A stretch of DNA of 64,000 nt. Origin: Brevibacterium sp. GTDB taxonomy: Bacteria > Actinomycetota > Actinomycetes > Actinomycetales > Brevibacteriaceae. A program made the translations under genes and the position numbers. The DNA lies in assembly GCA_030457025.1 (NCBI GenBank), contig JAKDSA010000008.1, positions 1-64,000 on the forward strand, given 5' to 3'. Below, in pieces: positions 25,533 to 33,757 of this stretch. The notes under the pieces are model-generated. The model did no database searches. It saw only the letters and a list, made by a program, of their open reading frames with translations, and was not told the DNA's origin. Position 1 is the first letter of the stretch; each line of letters starts with the position of its first letter.

Positions 25533-25563
25533 GGCGACAGCCGACTGCGGCTGAGGCGACAGC
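25520..25563. repeat. Perfect tandem duplication of 22 bp at the NagZ-like gene end
   Basis: Units 25520-25541 and 25542-25563 are identical, with core CGACTGCGGCTGAGGCGAC. The first unit contains the stop codon TGA (25530-25532), so the duplicate carries a second silent copy of the gene's last codons. Confidence 0.85.
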
Positions 25564-25570
25564 GGGCATG

Positions 25571-25620
25571 CAGAAACCCCTCGCCAGGCTGGGACCATCA
25601 AGCCGGGCGAGGGGTTTCTG
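25571..25620. terminator. Bidirectional rho-independent terminator
   Basis: Perfect 15-bp arms CAGAAACCCCTCGCC (25571-25585) and GGCGAGGGGTTTCTG (25606-25620) with a 20-base loop. It sits between the convergent NagZ-like and NlpC/P60 genes and has A/T-rich edges on both arms. Confidence 0.85.
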
Positions 25621-25631
25621 TGTGAACTGGA

Positions 25632-26522
25632 TCAGAGAACGCGGATGAAGGTGACGTTGCCCATCCAGCTGTAGCTGCGCTTCGAGGTGCCTGAACCTGG
25701 GGAGCCGGCATCGTACATCTGTCCGCCACCGGCGTAGATGCCGACGTGGCCGGGGTGCCAGATGAGGTCACCGGGCTTGGCCTCCGACTGGGAGACAACC
25801 GTGCCGGATGCCTTCTGTGCACCGGAGCTGCGAGGCAGGTTGACGCCGACCTTGCTGTAGACCCAGGAGGTGTAGCCGGAGCAGTCCCAGCCGCTGCTCT
25901 GGGAATTTCCGCCGTAGACGTATGGAGTGCCGACGCCCTTGGCAGCCCAGGCGAGTACCTGCTCAGCCTTCGAGCCATCGATCGAGCCGGCATCGTCGGA
26001 GCCGGAGTCTTTGCTCTCGCCCTTATCCGAGTCGCCGGAATCCGAGGAGCCGGTGTTGGCAGATTCGGACGAGTCACCGGAGTTGTCCTCGGCGGGTTCT
26101 GGCTTCGGCTCAGGCTTCGGGGCGTCCTCTTCTGCGGTTTCAACGGGCTTCGGCTTTGGTTTCGGCTTGGGCTTGGGAGCGGCCTCAGCAGTGACGTTCT
26201 CGACGTCTGCGCCGAACGAAGCGCCCTGCTTCGCGTCCTTGTCCTTGGATGACGAGCCTTGACCAGTGTCGACGGTCGCGGTCTGGTTCTTGAACTCAAC
26301 CTGGCTCTGAGCCTCTGACTCTGCAGAGACCGAGGCCTTGTCGTCGGTTCCCTGTCCTGCTGCTGGAAGGACGGCTGCGGTGAGCAGACCGCCGCTGGCA
26401 GCAACAACGGCTGCACGACGTCCGAAGACGGCGGAATTGGCATTCAGGAGTTCAGTCAGTTCGGTCAAAGGGGTCTTGACCTTGGCTTCTGCGGCGCGGC
26501 GGCCATGCTGCTTAGTTGCCAC
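25632..26522 (-). CDS. NlpC/P60 cell-wall peptidase
   Basis: 296 residues. The N-terminal 60 residues include a twin-arginine-like FGRRAAVVAASGGLLTAAVLPAAG export signal. A long low-complexity linker contains a KPKPKPKPKP tract and Ser/Asp/Gly-rich sequence. The C-terminal NlpC/P60 domain (about 185-296) has the catalytic cysteine in GWDCSGYTSWVYSKVG, histidine in WHPGHVGIYAGGGQMYDAG, and the usual GTPYVYGG start. Such enzymes cleave peptide stems of peptidoglycan during division or remodelling. The linker is probably for wall spanning. ATG 26522 is followed by a leader of over 120 bases to the dyad described separately. Likely regulated by an MtrA-like factor. Confidence 0.88.
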   Translation of the reverse strand: MATKQHGRRAAEAKVKTPLTELTELLNANSAVFGRRAAVVAASGGLLTAAVLPAAGQGTDDKASVSAESEAQSQVEFKNQTATVDTGQGSSSKDKDAKQGASFGADVENVTAEAAPKPKPKPKPKPVETAEEDAPKPEPKPEPAEDNSGDSSESANTGSSDSGDSDKGESKDSGSDDAGSIDGSKAEQVLAWAAKGVGTPYVYGGNSQSSGWDCSGYTSWVYSKVGVNLPRSSGAQKASGTVVSQSEAKPGDLIWHPGHVGIYAGGGQMYDAGSPGSGTSKRSYSWMGNVTFIRVL

Positions 26523-26610
26523 GTTTTCCTCTCGTCACCTATTGGAAGAATCCCAACCGCCACTTTTGGTCCGTAGTGATTTCACATCGAGCGTGGCGTG
26601 CGGTTCTCGC

Positions 26611-26644
26611 TGTGAAGTCGGCACTCTCGTGACCGACCTTCACA
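26611..26644. repeat. Hairpin in the leader of the NlpC/P60 gene
   Basis: Arms TGTGAAGTCGG and CCGACCTTCACA pair with a single one-base bulge around a 10-11 base loop. It lies about 90-120 bases before the start codon, in the region that should be transcribed. It might be an attenuator or mRNA stability element; no known riboswitch consensus was recognised. Confidence 0.5.
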
Positions 26645-26647
26645 ACT

Positions 26648-26684
26648 GTAACCAATCAGTGACCTAATGTCACGTTTCCGTTAC
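26648..26684. promoter_or_regulatory. Symmetric four-half-site dyad, MtrA-like candidate
   Basis: The sequence is GTAAC-n6-GTGAC-n5-GTCAC-n6-GTTAC. Two direct repeats with an 11-bp period on the plus strand are followed by the same pair inverted. Direct repeats of GTNAC spaced by six bases are the form of site bound by MtrA/GlnR-type OmpR-family regulators. It lies about 126 bp upstream of the NlpC/P60 start. Regulator identity is inference. Confidence 0.55.
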
Positions 26685-27209
26685 ATTGAGCAAGAAGTTT
26701 TTGTTGAGGCCGATAAAGTTGCAGGTCAGAGGCCTATTGAAGCTGAAGTATTTGTAACAATTGGCCGTTGTTGCGGCGATTCTCTGCAAAGATATGACCG
26801 ATGTCTCCTCATGCCCACGGAGCGTATGTAACGAATCGGCTTAGGTTCCGGCCCACGTGACAGACCGAAGATGACACTTTTGCAACGGCCTCGGGGCGGT
26901 CTCCGGGCGGCCTCGGGGCGGCTTCGGTCCGGCGATTGACCACTCGAACTCGACGATTTCGCTGCTGCATCGCAGCGACGGTCGTCCCCTCGAACTCGAC
27001 AGAATGCGTGGAGCTCATTCGATGCAACCACGCTGGCGGCAGGCTGCGGTGCCGCCGGGCCGACCGCGTCGACGACGCTGGCTGTGCCGTGCTGCCAATG
27101 ACGAACGGTCGGCAAGTTCGTTTCGATATTTTTGCTGAGATCGAGGTGAACTTGCCGACCGTTGTCGGTGGAGCCGCTGTTTGTCGGCGGCGGTGGGGCA
27201 GGTGGGCCG
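26685..27209. other. Gene-free 525-bp stretch holding a long perfect inverted repeat
   Basis: Open frames across this stretch have no family resemblance and unusual composition, so no gene is called. It contains a GC-rich iterated block (GGGCGGTCTCC/GGGGCGGCTTC, about 26885-26930), a repeat of CTCGAACTCGAC at about 26943 and 26990, and the inverted repeat listed at 27104-27163. The first 120 bases may be promoter region of the NlpC/P60 gene on the minus strand. Confidence 0.5.
27104..27163. repeat. Perfect 16-bp inverted repeat
   Basis: AACGGTCGGCAAGTTC (27104-27119) is exactly complementary to GAACTTGCCGACCGTT (27148-27163), with a 28-base spacer. It lies about 45 bp past the 3' end of the sulfurtransferase gene. 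A terminator role is possible, although no T-run follows on either side. Confidence 0.8.
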
Positions 27210-28046
27210 TCAGGCTCCGGTTGCGACTGGGCGGTCCGGGTCAGAAGACCATCCCGACCAGCTGGCCGGGTAGAGGCTCGACTCGACGCCGAGGCTCGCC
27301 AGCGCCAGAGCATTGTGGCAGGCACTGACGCCTGAGCCGCAGTAGACGCCGACGGGCTGATCGAGAGCACCGAGGGCCGAGAAGCGAGAGCGCAGTGACT
27401 CATCGTCGAGGAATTTGCCGTCGGCGGTGTTTTCGCTGGCCGGGGCGCTCGTGGCACCGGGGATGTGGCCGGCCTGGGAATCAAGCGGTTCGGTTTCTCC
27501 GCGGAAGCGCTCACCGGCGCGGGCATCGAGCAGGACTCCTGTCCACGCTGACGCAGCATCGGCATCGATGACGGGCATCGAATCGGGAGTGATGGTCACG
27601 GTGCTCGGCTCCACGGGGTCGCCGGATCCGGTGGCCAGCTCGCCTCCGGCTGCAGCGAATGCGTTCAGGCCGCCGTCGAGGACTCGTGCCTTCATTCCCG
27701 CCCACTTCAGCAGCCACCATGCGCGGGCAGCGCCCTGGCCGGAGTTGTCGTCATAGACGACGACATCGGTGAGCTGGTCGATGCCCCAGACCCGGACCTG
27801 TTCTTCGAATGCCTCGGCAGACGGCAGCGGGTGGCGTCCCTCAGCGGCTTCGTGGTCGGAGTGTGCGGCGAGTTCCGTGTCCAGATCGACGTAGATCGCA
27901 CCGGGGATGTGCCCGGCGGCGAAGTCATCGCGACCGTCGGGCTTCTGCAGTGTCCAGCGGACGTCGAGCAGCCTCGGCGTGGATCCGTCGTCGGCGAGGC
28001 GAGCGAGAAGCTCGTCGGCGGTGATGAGAACGTCGGAGCGGTTCAT
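27210..28046 (-). CDS. Sulfurtransferase (thiosulfate/3-mercaptopyruvate type)
   Basis: 278 residues with two rhodanese domains. The N-terminal inactive domain has LLDVRWTLQKPDGRDDFAAGHIPGAIYVDLDTEL. The C-terminal catalytic domain has LLDARAGERFRGETEPLDSQAGHIPGATSAP and the active loop VGVYCGSGVSACHNALALASLG with the catalytic cysteine in CGSGVSA, typical of 3-mercaptopyruvate sulfurtransferases. It transfers sulfur to cyanide or thiols. ATG 28046 is preceded by TAGGAGAG. It lies downstream of the methyltransferase gene with about 70 bases between, probably separately expressed or in one transcript. Confidence 0.9.
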   Translation of the reverse strand: MNRSDVLITADELLARLADDGSTPRLLDVRWTLQKPDGRDDFAAGHIPGAIYVDLDTELAAHSDHEAAEGRHPLPSAEAFEEQVRVWGIDQLTDVVVYDDNSGQGAARAWWLLKWAGMKARVLDGGLNAFAAAGGELATGSGDPVEPSTVTITPDSMPVIDADAASAWTGVLLDARAGERFRGETEPLDSQAGHIPGATSAPASENTADGKFLDDESLRSRFSALGALDQPVGVYCGSGVSACHNALALASLGVESSLYPASWSGWSSDPDRPVATGA

Positions 28047-28115
28047 GGAGACTCTCCTAGTGAGATGGGGTGAAGGGGGCTGCTGAGTCGGGTGAGGCAG
28101 TTCAGCAGGGCTCGT

Positions 28116-29378
28116 TCAGCAGGGTTGGGTCAGGAGGACGACGTGACGATCACCCAGGCGGGTGAAGATCAGTGTCGCCTTGTCTCCCGCCGGCAGTTTG
28201 AGCTGACGCCTGACCTGGTCAGGAACAATATCAGCTCCGCGTTTCTTGATCACGACCGAGCCGATGCCGCGGCTGATGAGGGCCTTGCGCAGGCTGGGGA
28301 TCTTCGCCGGCAGCACATCGGTGACCTCATAGGTGGTGACCCCGGCAGAGGCCGGTCCTGCGGGCTCGGCATCGGTGGTCAGATAGGCGATCTTCGGGTG
28401 GACGCGGCGAGCCTGGAGCGGTCCGCACAGGGCGGTGACGAGTCCGGCGCGCACGATCGCACCGTCGGGTTCGAGGAGGTACTGACCGAGTTCGCCGACG
28501 CCGTCTTCATCGTCGTCGGGCAGGTCGTCTTCGTGGACGAGGAGCGTGCGATCACCCATGACGAGGGCGCTGCGTCCAGGACGCTGACGGGCGGCACCGA
28601 AGTAGAGGCAGACCTCGACGACTTCACCCGCGTGGGAGACCCACTGTGCCTCAGCCTCGTCGGGGATGAGGCTGTGGTCGAGTGCCGGTCCGAGTTTGAC
28701 TCCCGCAGATTTCGCAGCGATTGCCTTGTCGATGACCCAGGACAGGGAAGGGGAGAAATCTTCGGGATCGACGATGCGTGCGGTGGCCCCGCTCTTGGTG
28801 CCCTTCCCGATCGTGCGTCGGGCCGGGTCGAACCACAGTGCGTCGAATGCGGAGGTGTCGATGTCCTCGGCGCGGGCCTGGTCGACGTCGGCATTGGCCA
28901 GATGGCGGAGATTGAAGCTGGCGATGGCGGCAGTCACCTCGTCCGCGTCGACGGCGGTGACCTGGGCGCCCATCCCGGCGAAGGCGAAGGAGTCGGCGCC
29001 GATCCCACAGCCCAGGTCAGCGATCGTGGGCGCGGTGTGAGCCGACGTCTCATTGTCACTGTCGGTGCCCTTGACGCCACCGGTGTCCTGGCCCTCGCCG
29101 AGGAGTCGGCGGGCATGGTGGGCAGCGACGGGCAGTCGTGTGGCTTGGGCCAGGCCATCGCGAGTGAACAGCATGTCCTCGGCGAACGGGCCGAGCTTCT
29201 TCACCGCGTCCTTGCGCAGCTGCGCCTGTGTGAGCAGGCCGGCGGCGACCTCGGCGGAATAGCCCTCCTTGCGCAGCGCCGAGGAACGGGCAAGCTCATC
29301 CGCAGGCAGGTCCTCGATCCGGTCGAGCCGGTCGAGGACGGAGACGTCGAGGAGTTCGGTGAGTGTCTGCGGATCCAT
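28116..29378 (-). CDS. Class I SAM-dependent methyltransferase with THUMP-like C-terminal domain
   Basis: 420 residues. The SAM-binding motif is TIADLGCGIGADSFAFAGMGAQVTAVDADEVTAAIA near residue 115-150, followed by FDALWFDPARRT, where the DPAR block is a strongly conserved family motif. The N-terminal helical part (to about 100) includes ARSSALRKEGYSAEVAAGLLTQAQLR and the C-terminal 80 residues form the THUMP-like domain (RGIGSVVIKKRGADIVPDQVRR). Members are conserved in actinobacteria, with RNA as the probable substrate but no established target. ATG 29378 was chosen over 29387. It is divergent from rsmA. Confidence 0.82.
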   Translation of the reverse strand: MDPQTLTELLDVSVLDRLDRIEDLPADELARSSALRKEGYSAEVAAGLLTQAQLRKDAVKKLGPFAEDMLFTRDGLAQATRLPVAAHHARRLLGEGQDTGGVKGTDSDNETSAHTAPTIADLGCGIGADSFAFAGMGAQVTAVDADEVTAAIASFNLRHLANADVDQARAEDIDTSAFDALWFDPARRTIGKGTKSGATARIVDPEDFSPSLSWVIDKAIAAKSAGVKLGPALDHSLIPDEAEAQWVSHAGEVVEVCLYFGAARQRPGRSALVMGDRTLLVHEDDLPDDDEDGVGELGQYLLEPDGAIVRAGLVTALCGPLQARRVHPKIAYLTTDAEPAGPASAGVTTYEVTDVLPAKIPSLRKALISRGIGSVVIKKRGADIVPDQVRRQLKLPAGDKATLIFTRLGDRHVVLLTQPC

Positions 29379-29503
29379 ACTGTTCACCCTATCGTCCTGA
29401 CTTCGGACCTATGACCTGAATGTGGTGGAGGCGGTCGAAGCCGCGGAGGCAAAGGGAATCGGTGACCGGGGTGTTCGGTGATTGTGCCTGCGAATGAGTG
29501 CTG

Positions 29504-29516
29504 TAAGTTGTTGGCT
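29504..29516 (+). promoter_or_regulatory. Candidate leaderless promoter -10 before rsmA
   Basis: TAAGTT at 29504-29509 is followed by seven bases and GTG 29517, with no ribosome-binding site visible. Less certain than the other cases because of the last base and the spacing. Confidence 0.25.
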
Positions 29517-30440
29517 GTGACGTTATTGACCGCACGCGACATTCGCGAAATCGCCGCTGACATTGGTCTGCGCCCGACTAAGCAGAAGGGCCAGAACTTC
29601 GTCATCGACCCCAATACCGTGCGCTCGATCGTCACATCCGCGAAGCTTCAGGGCCACAGCCGCGTCGTCGAGATCGGTCCCGGTCTGGGGTCATTGACAC
29701 TGGGCCTGTTGGAAGCCGGACACCATGTCACCGCCGTCGAGATCGATGATGTCCTGGCCGCGCGCCTGCCCGCGACGGTCAGCAAGTACGGGCAGACGTC
29801 AGCTGACACCGGGGATGTCGCGAACTTCGAGCTCGTCAATGCCGATGCCCTCAGGGTCACCGAACTGCCGAGCGCCCCCGACGCGCTGGTCGCGAACCTG
29901 CCCTACAACGTTGCGGTCCCCGTGCTCCTGCACTTCCTCGAGATCTTCCCCAGCCTGCAGTCGGTGCTCGTCATGGTCCAGCTCGAAGTCGCCGAACGAC
30001 TCGCGGCCGGCCCCGGATCCCGTACCTACGGGGTGCCCAGCGTCAAGGCTCAGTGGTACGGCGACGTCACCTTGGCCGGACGCATCGGCAAGAACGTGTT
30101 CTGGCCGGCCCCGAACATCGACTCCGGGCTCGTCCACATCGATGTGACCCGCACTCATCGTGACCCGCATCAGCGCCGACGTCTGTTCAATGTCGTCGAC
30201 GCAGCCTTCGCTCAGCGTCGCAAGACCCTGCGTGCCGCCCTGGCCACCTGGGCCGGCAGCCCCCAGCAGGCAGAGGAGCTCCTGCATGCCGCCGGAATCG
30301 ATCCCAGAACCCGCGGTGAGGCCCTCGACGTCGCCGATTTCGAACGACTTGCCGCAGCCGGGGAGGGCGCGGACAGCGCAGCCGCCCCGGACACCGCAGC
30401 TCCCGGTGGCGCGAGCGCACACGAAGGCCAGCAGCCATGA
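29517..30440 (+). CDS. rsmA: 16S rRNA dimethyladenosine transferase
   Basis: 307 residues. The N-terminus [31 protein letters not shown] is a hallmark of KsgA/RsmA. The SAM motif [28 protein letters not shown] and the catalytic block [20 protein letters not shown] are intact. It dimethylates the two adjacent adenosines in helix 45 of 16S rRNA. GTG 29517 was chosen because it places the conserved block as expected; an upstream ATG at 29478 is not supported. The C-terminus has an Ala/Gly-rich tail of about 25 residues. The stop overlaps the start of ispE. Confidence 0.92.
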   Translation: MTLLTARDIREIAADIGLRPTKQKGQNFVIDPNTVRSIVTSAKLQGHSRVVEIGPGLGSLTLGLLEAGHHVTAVEIDDVLAARLPATVSKYGQTSADTGDVANFELVNADALRVTELPSAPDALVANLPYNVAVPVLLHFLEIFPSLQSVLVMVQLEVAERLAAGPGSRTYGVPSVKAQWYGDVTLAGRIGKNVFWPAPNIDSGLVHIDVTRTHRDPHQRRRLFNVVDAAFAQRRKTLRAALATWAGSPQQAEELLHAAGIDPRTRGEALDVADFERLAAAGEGADSAAAPDTAAPGGASAHEGQQP

Positions 30441-31387
30441 GCGCACAGCTGCACTCGTGCCCGAAGACCCAGACCCCTGTGAAGGTGCAGGCACCGGGCA
30501 AGATCAACATCCACCTCGGCGTGGGTGGGGCCGGTGAAGACGACTATCACGAACTCGCCACAGTGTTCCAGGCACTCAACCTCAACGAGACCCTGACCCT
30601 CGTACCCGGAGGCAGCGCCTCGATCGTCGTCGGGGGCCGGTACGGAGACGCCGAGGTGCCCCAGGACGAGGCGAACTTCGCCCGCAAGGCCATCAACCTC
30701 CTCATCGCAGCCCTCGAGGACGAACGCGATGTCGATGTGCTGCGCGACCTCGACATCGTCATCGACAAACAGGTGCCCGTCGCCGGCGGTATGGGCGGCG
30801 GATCGGCCGACGCCGCCGCGGCACTGGTCGGAGCCGCACACCTCGTCGGCGGAGTCGAAGACTCGATCCTCCACGACTGCGCGGTCAGCGTGGGCGCCGA
30901 TGTCGCCTTCCTCATCCACGGCGGAACTGCCATCGGCCACGGACGCGGGGAGAAACTCACCCCCGTCCTGACCCGCGGATCATTCCACTGGGTCATGGCC
31001 ACCTCGGCGGGGCAGCTGTCGACCCCGGAGATGTACTCACGGTTCGACGAACTCACTCCGCATCCCGAACCTGCCGTCGTGCCCGACGAGGTCCTCACTG
31101 CGCTCGCCGCCGGTGACCCGGATGCCCTGGCCACGGCCGCTGCGAACGACCTCACCGATGCCGCGATATCGGCCATGCCCGAACTCGCCGAGGTGATGGA
31201 GGCCGGACGCGACGCCGGTGCACTCCTTCCCCTGCTCAGCGGCTCGGGGCCGACGATCGGCTTCCTCGCCCGCGACGCCCACCACGCACTCGACCTCGCG
31301 GTGCTGCTTCAGGCCACGCGTGGAGTCAAGGAAGCGCTGCGGACCACAGGGCCGGCCCCCGGTGCCCACATCATCGACCACGGGTGA
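30437..31387 (+). CDS. ispE: 4-diphosphocytidyl-2-C-methyl-D-erythritol kinase
   Basis: 316 residues of the GHMP kinase family. The substrate block [24 protein letters not shown], the ATP-binding [23 protein letters not shown] and the C-terminal [15 protein letters not shown] are all present. It phosphorylates CDP-methylerythritol in the non-mevalonate isoprenoid pathway. The ATG overlaps the rsmA stop (ATGA), giving the classic rsmA-ispE pairing of actinobacteria. The N-terminal 15 residues before the first strand are extra. Confidence 0.93.
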   Translation: MSAQLHSCPKTQTPVKVQAPGKINIHLGVGGAGEDDYHELATVFQALNLNETLTLVPGGSASIVVGGRYGDAEVPQDEANFARKAINLLIAALEDERDVDVLRDLDIVIDKQVPVAGGMGGGSADAAAALVGAAHLVGGVEDSILHDCAVSVGADVAFLIHGGTAIGHGRGEKLTPVLTRGSFHWVMATSAGQLSTPEMYSRFDELTPHPEPAVVPDEVLTALAAGDPDALATAAANDLTDAAISAMPELAEVMEAGRDAGALLPLLSGSGPTIGFLARDAHHALDLAVLLQATRGVKEALRTTGPAPGAHIIDHG

Positions 31388-31505
31388 GCCATCGACCGGC
31401 CGTGAAAGCTCTGTGTCGGTGAACTTGAATCACGGTGTAACCAGTTGGTGGGATTCACGGCTCTGGTAGTGGCCCAAACCTCGTGAACGTGGCAATGTGG
31501 GAGAC

Positions 31506-32648
31506 ATGACTTTGCCGCACGAAGATGTTGACCCCAACGGCCTGCTCGAATACTCGGTGGTCTTCACCGACCGATCCCTGAACCACATGTCGGGGCGATT
31601 CGTCTCCGTCATGCAGGACATCAATCGCGTCCTGCGCGAAGCATACGACGCACACAGCGTGGCCATCGTTCCCGGTGGCGGCAGCTACGCCATGGAATCC
31701 GTGGCCAGGCAGTTGGCGACCGGCAAGAAGTGCCTCGTGGTCCGCAACGGACTGTTCTCCTTCCGCTGGTCCCAGATCCTCGAGGCCGGAAACATCGCGA
31801 GCGAGACCACTGTGCTCAAGGCTTCGCCGAGCAGTGATGAGCACCAGTCGGCCTGGTCGCCCGCACCCATCGCCGAGGTGGTCGCCGCCATCAAGGCCGA
31901 ACGTCCAGCCGTCGTGTTCGCACCCCACGTCGAAACCGCCTCCGGGATGCTCCTGCCCGATGACTACATCCGCCAGGTCGCCGATGCCGTCCACAGCGTC
32001 GGCGGAGTCTTCGTCCTCGACTGCATCGCCTCGGGTGCCGTGTGGGCCTCGCAGACCGACCTGGGCGTCGACGTCCTCATCAGCGCGCCGCAGAAGGGGT
32101 GGAGCGGTTCGCCCTGCGCCGGTTACGTCATGCTCAGCGAAGTCGGTCGTGCCGCAGTCCAGGAGTCCACATCCTCAAGCTTCGCCATGGATCTGAAGAA
32201 GTGGCTGTTCATCGCCGACGAATACGAAGAGGGCCGGGCGCCGTATCATGCGACGATGCCCACCGATTCGCTGGCGCACAACGCCAAGCTCATGCTCGAG
32301 ACGCAGGAACGCGGCTTCGACAAACTCTCCGCAGCACAGTTCGAACTCGGCGATCGGGTCCGCACAGTCTTGGCCGATCGTGGACTGCCCTCTGTCGCGG
32401 CACCCGAATTCGCCTCGCCCAGCGTGGTCGTCGTCCATACGGACAACCCGCAGCTGGCCACCGGCGCGAGCTTCAAGGAGGCCGGAGTCCAGATCGCTGC
32501 CGGCGTTCCCCTGCAGTGTGGCGAGCCCGAGGACTTCTCGACCTTCAGAATCGGTCTCTTCGGCCTCGACAAGCTGGCCGATATCGACGGCACCATCTTC
32601 CGCCTCGAAGCCGCGCTCGACTCGATCGGCGTGACGCCGCAGGGCTGA
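31506..32648 (+). CDS. Class V aminotransferase (alanine-glyoxylate / serine-pyruvate type)
   Basis: 380 residues from ATG 31506. The fold blocks are VVFTDRSLNHMSGRFVSVMQDINRVLREAYDAHSVAIVPGGGSYAMESVARQLATG, the cofactor aspartate region GVFVLDCIASGAVWASQTDLGVDVLISAPQKGWSGSPCAGYV with the PLP lysine in APQKGW, and a C-terminal substrate domain. The family includes serine-pyruvate and alanine-glyoxylate aminotransferases; the exact substrate cannot be read from sequence. GGGAG lies close to the ATG; a GTG three codons upstream (31497) is an alternative. Not in an obvious operon; it follows ispE by about 118 bases. Confidence 0.85.
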   Translation: MTLPHEDVDPNGLLEYSVVFTDRSLNHMSGRFVSVMQDINRVLREAYDAHSVAIVPGGGSYAMESVARQLATGKKCLVVRNGLFSFRWSQILEAGNIASETTVLKASPSSDEHQSAWSPAPIAEVVAAIKAERPAVVFAPHVETASGMLLPDDYIRQVADAVHSVGGVFVLDCIASGAVWASQTDLGVDVLISAPQKGWSGSPCAGYVMLSEVGRAAVQESTSSSFAMDLKKWLFIADEYEEGRAPYHATMPTDSLAHNAKLMLETQERGFDKLSAAQFELGDRVRTVLADRGLPSVAAPEFASPSVVVVHTDNPQLATGASFKEAGVQIAAGVPLQCGEPEDFSTFRIGLFGLDKLADIDGTIFRLEAALDSIGVTPQG

Positions 32649-32649
32649 C

Positions 32650-32720
32650 GCACTCAGAGCCTCGCCGCACACTCAGAGCTTCGCCGCACACCAAGAGCTT
32701 CGCCGCACACCAAGAGCGCC
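32650..32720. repeat. 19-bp tandem repeat array, four copies
   Basis: Units at 32650-32666 (17 bp), 32667-32685, 32686-32704 and a shortened last copy at 32705-32720, consensus GCACACCAAGAGCTTCGCC. The last copy merges into the left arm of the adjacent palindrome. It is intergenic, just after the aminotransferase stop. Confidence 0.8.
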
Positions 32721-32761
32721 TAAACGTCCCGTTGCACAGGGAAGTTTTGGCGCTCTTGGTG
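32708..32761. terminator. Long near-perfect palindrome A (terminator-like)
   Basis: Arms of 23 bp, 32708-32730 and 32739-32761, match at 21 positions (outer 13 perfect: CACCAAGAGCGCC with GGCGCTCTTGGTG) around an 8-base spacer GTTGCACA. It lies between the aminotransferase and the FNT gene and could terminate the upstream transcript. A related palindrome lies after the FNT gene. Confidence 0.6.
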
Positions 32762-32851
32762 CGTGATGGCTGTGTTCCGCGGTGTCGGCAGCGGGAGAGG
32801 GCGCGCGCCAATTGCGTCTCTGCGCCACTGGCCGAGCACAGGTCCCGCAAA

Positions 32852-32863
32852 TACACTTTGCCA
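32852..32863 (+). promoter_or_regulatory. Candidate leaderless promoter -10 before the FNT gene
   Basis: TACACT at 32852-32857 is followed by six bases and ATG 32864, with no ribosome-binding site. Same geometry as before alr and the M20 hydrolase. Confidence 0.4.
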
Positions 32864-33706
32864 ATGACCCAGAAAGAACAGCGTCAGCGTCTCGGGACCA
32901 ATGACTTCGACCTCGAAGACGAACTGGTCGATGAAGCAACCGCGACGGTGGTCACGGGGGCAAAACGTCTGAATCGCAAATGGCCGGAACTCGTCGTGAC
33001 CGGATTCTTCGGCGGTGTCGACGTGGGCCTGGGCATTCTGGCGATGGTTCTGGTCAAGCAGACAACCGGATCCGATGTGCTGGCCGGTCTTGCCTTCGGC
33101 ATAGGTCTGCTGGCGCTGAAGCTTGCACACTCAGAGCTATTCACTGAAGAGTTTCTGCTGCCCATCAACGCCGTGATCGCAGGCCAGGCCAATGTTCTTC
33201 AGGTATTCCGCCTGTGGGCGGTGACCCTGGTGACCAACCTGGTCGGAGGCCTGGCCTTTGCCGGCCTGATGGTTCTGGCGCTGCCCGACTACCATTCGAC
33301 GATGATCGAGACGGCCCTGAAATACATCGACCAGCCGTCCCTGGTGGTGATGATCGCACTGTCGCTGTTGGCCGGCGCCACCGTCACATTGTCGACTCGG
33401 ATGTCGCAGGGCACCTCGAATGATGTCGTCCTCGCCATCGTCAGCATGGCATCGGGTCTGCTGCTCATCGGTCTCGGCATGCTCCACGGTGCTCTCAACG
33501 TGATCGTCATCTTCGCGGCCATGCTGGCCGGGGCAGATATCTCGATGCTGGATCTGCTGAAATGGTTTGCGATCGTCATCCCGTTCAACATGCTCGGCGG
33601 ATTGCTCCTCATCACCCTGCCCAGGGTGGTTCGGACGTATCGTGTGCTGCGCGCCGTGCGCAAGGGCACGGTCTCCTTGGAAGACCTCGAACGCCAGGCC
33701 GACTAG
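32864..33706 (+). CDS. Formate/nitrite transporter family (FNT) channel protein
   Basis: 280 residues. About six membrane helices are predicted: VVTGFFGGVDVGLGILAMVLV, VLAGLAFGIGLLALKLA, LWAVTLVTNLVGGLAFAGLMVLAL, VVMIALSLLAGATVTLS, VVLAIVSMASGLLLIGLGML and VIVIFAAMLAGADISML. The segment HSELFTEEFLLPINAVIAGQ matches the FNT re-entrant loop region of YfdC-like members. FNT proteins conduct formate, nitrite or related monovalent anions; YfdC-like members have no proven substrate. The N-terminal 35 residues are acidic and cytosolic. The start has no ribosome-binding site but a -10-like TACACT six bases before it. Monocistronic and flanked by palindromes. Confidence 0.82.
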   Translation: MTQKEQRQRLGTNDFDLEDELVDEATATVVTGAKRLNRKWPELVVTGFFGGVDVGLGILAMVLVKQTTGSDVLAGLAFGIGLLALKLAHSELFTEEFLLPINAVIAGQANVLQVFRLWAVTLVTNLVGGLAFAGLMVLALPDYHSTMIETALKYIDQPSLVVMIALSLLAGATVTLSTRMSQGTSNDVVLAIVSMASGLLLIGLGMLHGALNVIVIFAAMLAGADISMLDLLKWFAIVIPFNMLGGLLLITLPRVVRTYRVLRAVRKGTVSLEDLERQAD

Positions 33707-33757
33707 GGCAGCGACCCTCCCAGCCCCAGCTATTCATCCAGGTACCACCGCGAGAAA

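Noticed and set aside
26523-26700. Cyclic di-AMP (ydaO) riboswitch before the NlpC/P60 gene
   Set aside because: The gene family often has one, but I could not match the conserved core blocks; only an isolated hairpin and the GTNAC dyad are visible.
26726-27565. 279-codon frame covering the gene-free stretch
   Set aside because: It runs antisense-offset through the sulfurtransferase end, contains no motif and has a Pro/Ser/Arg-rich shadow composition.
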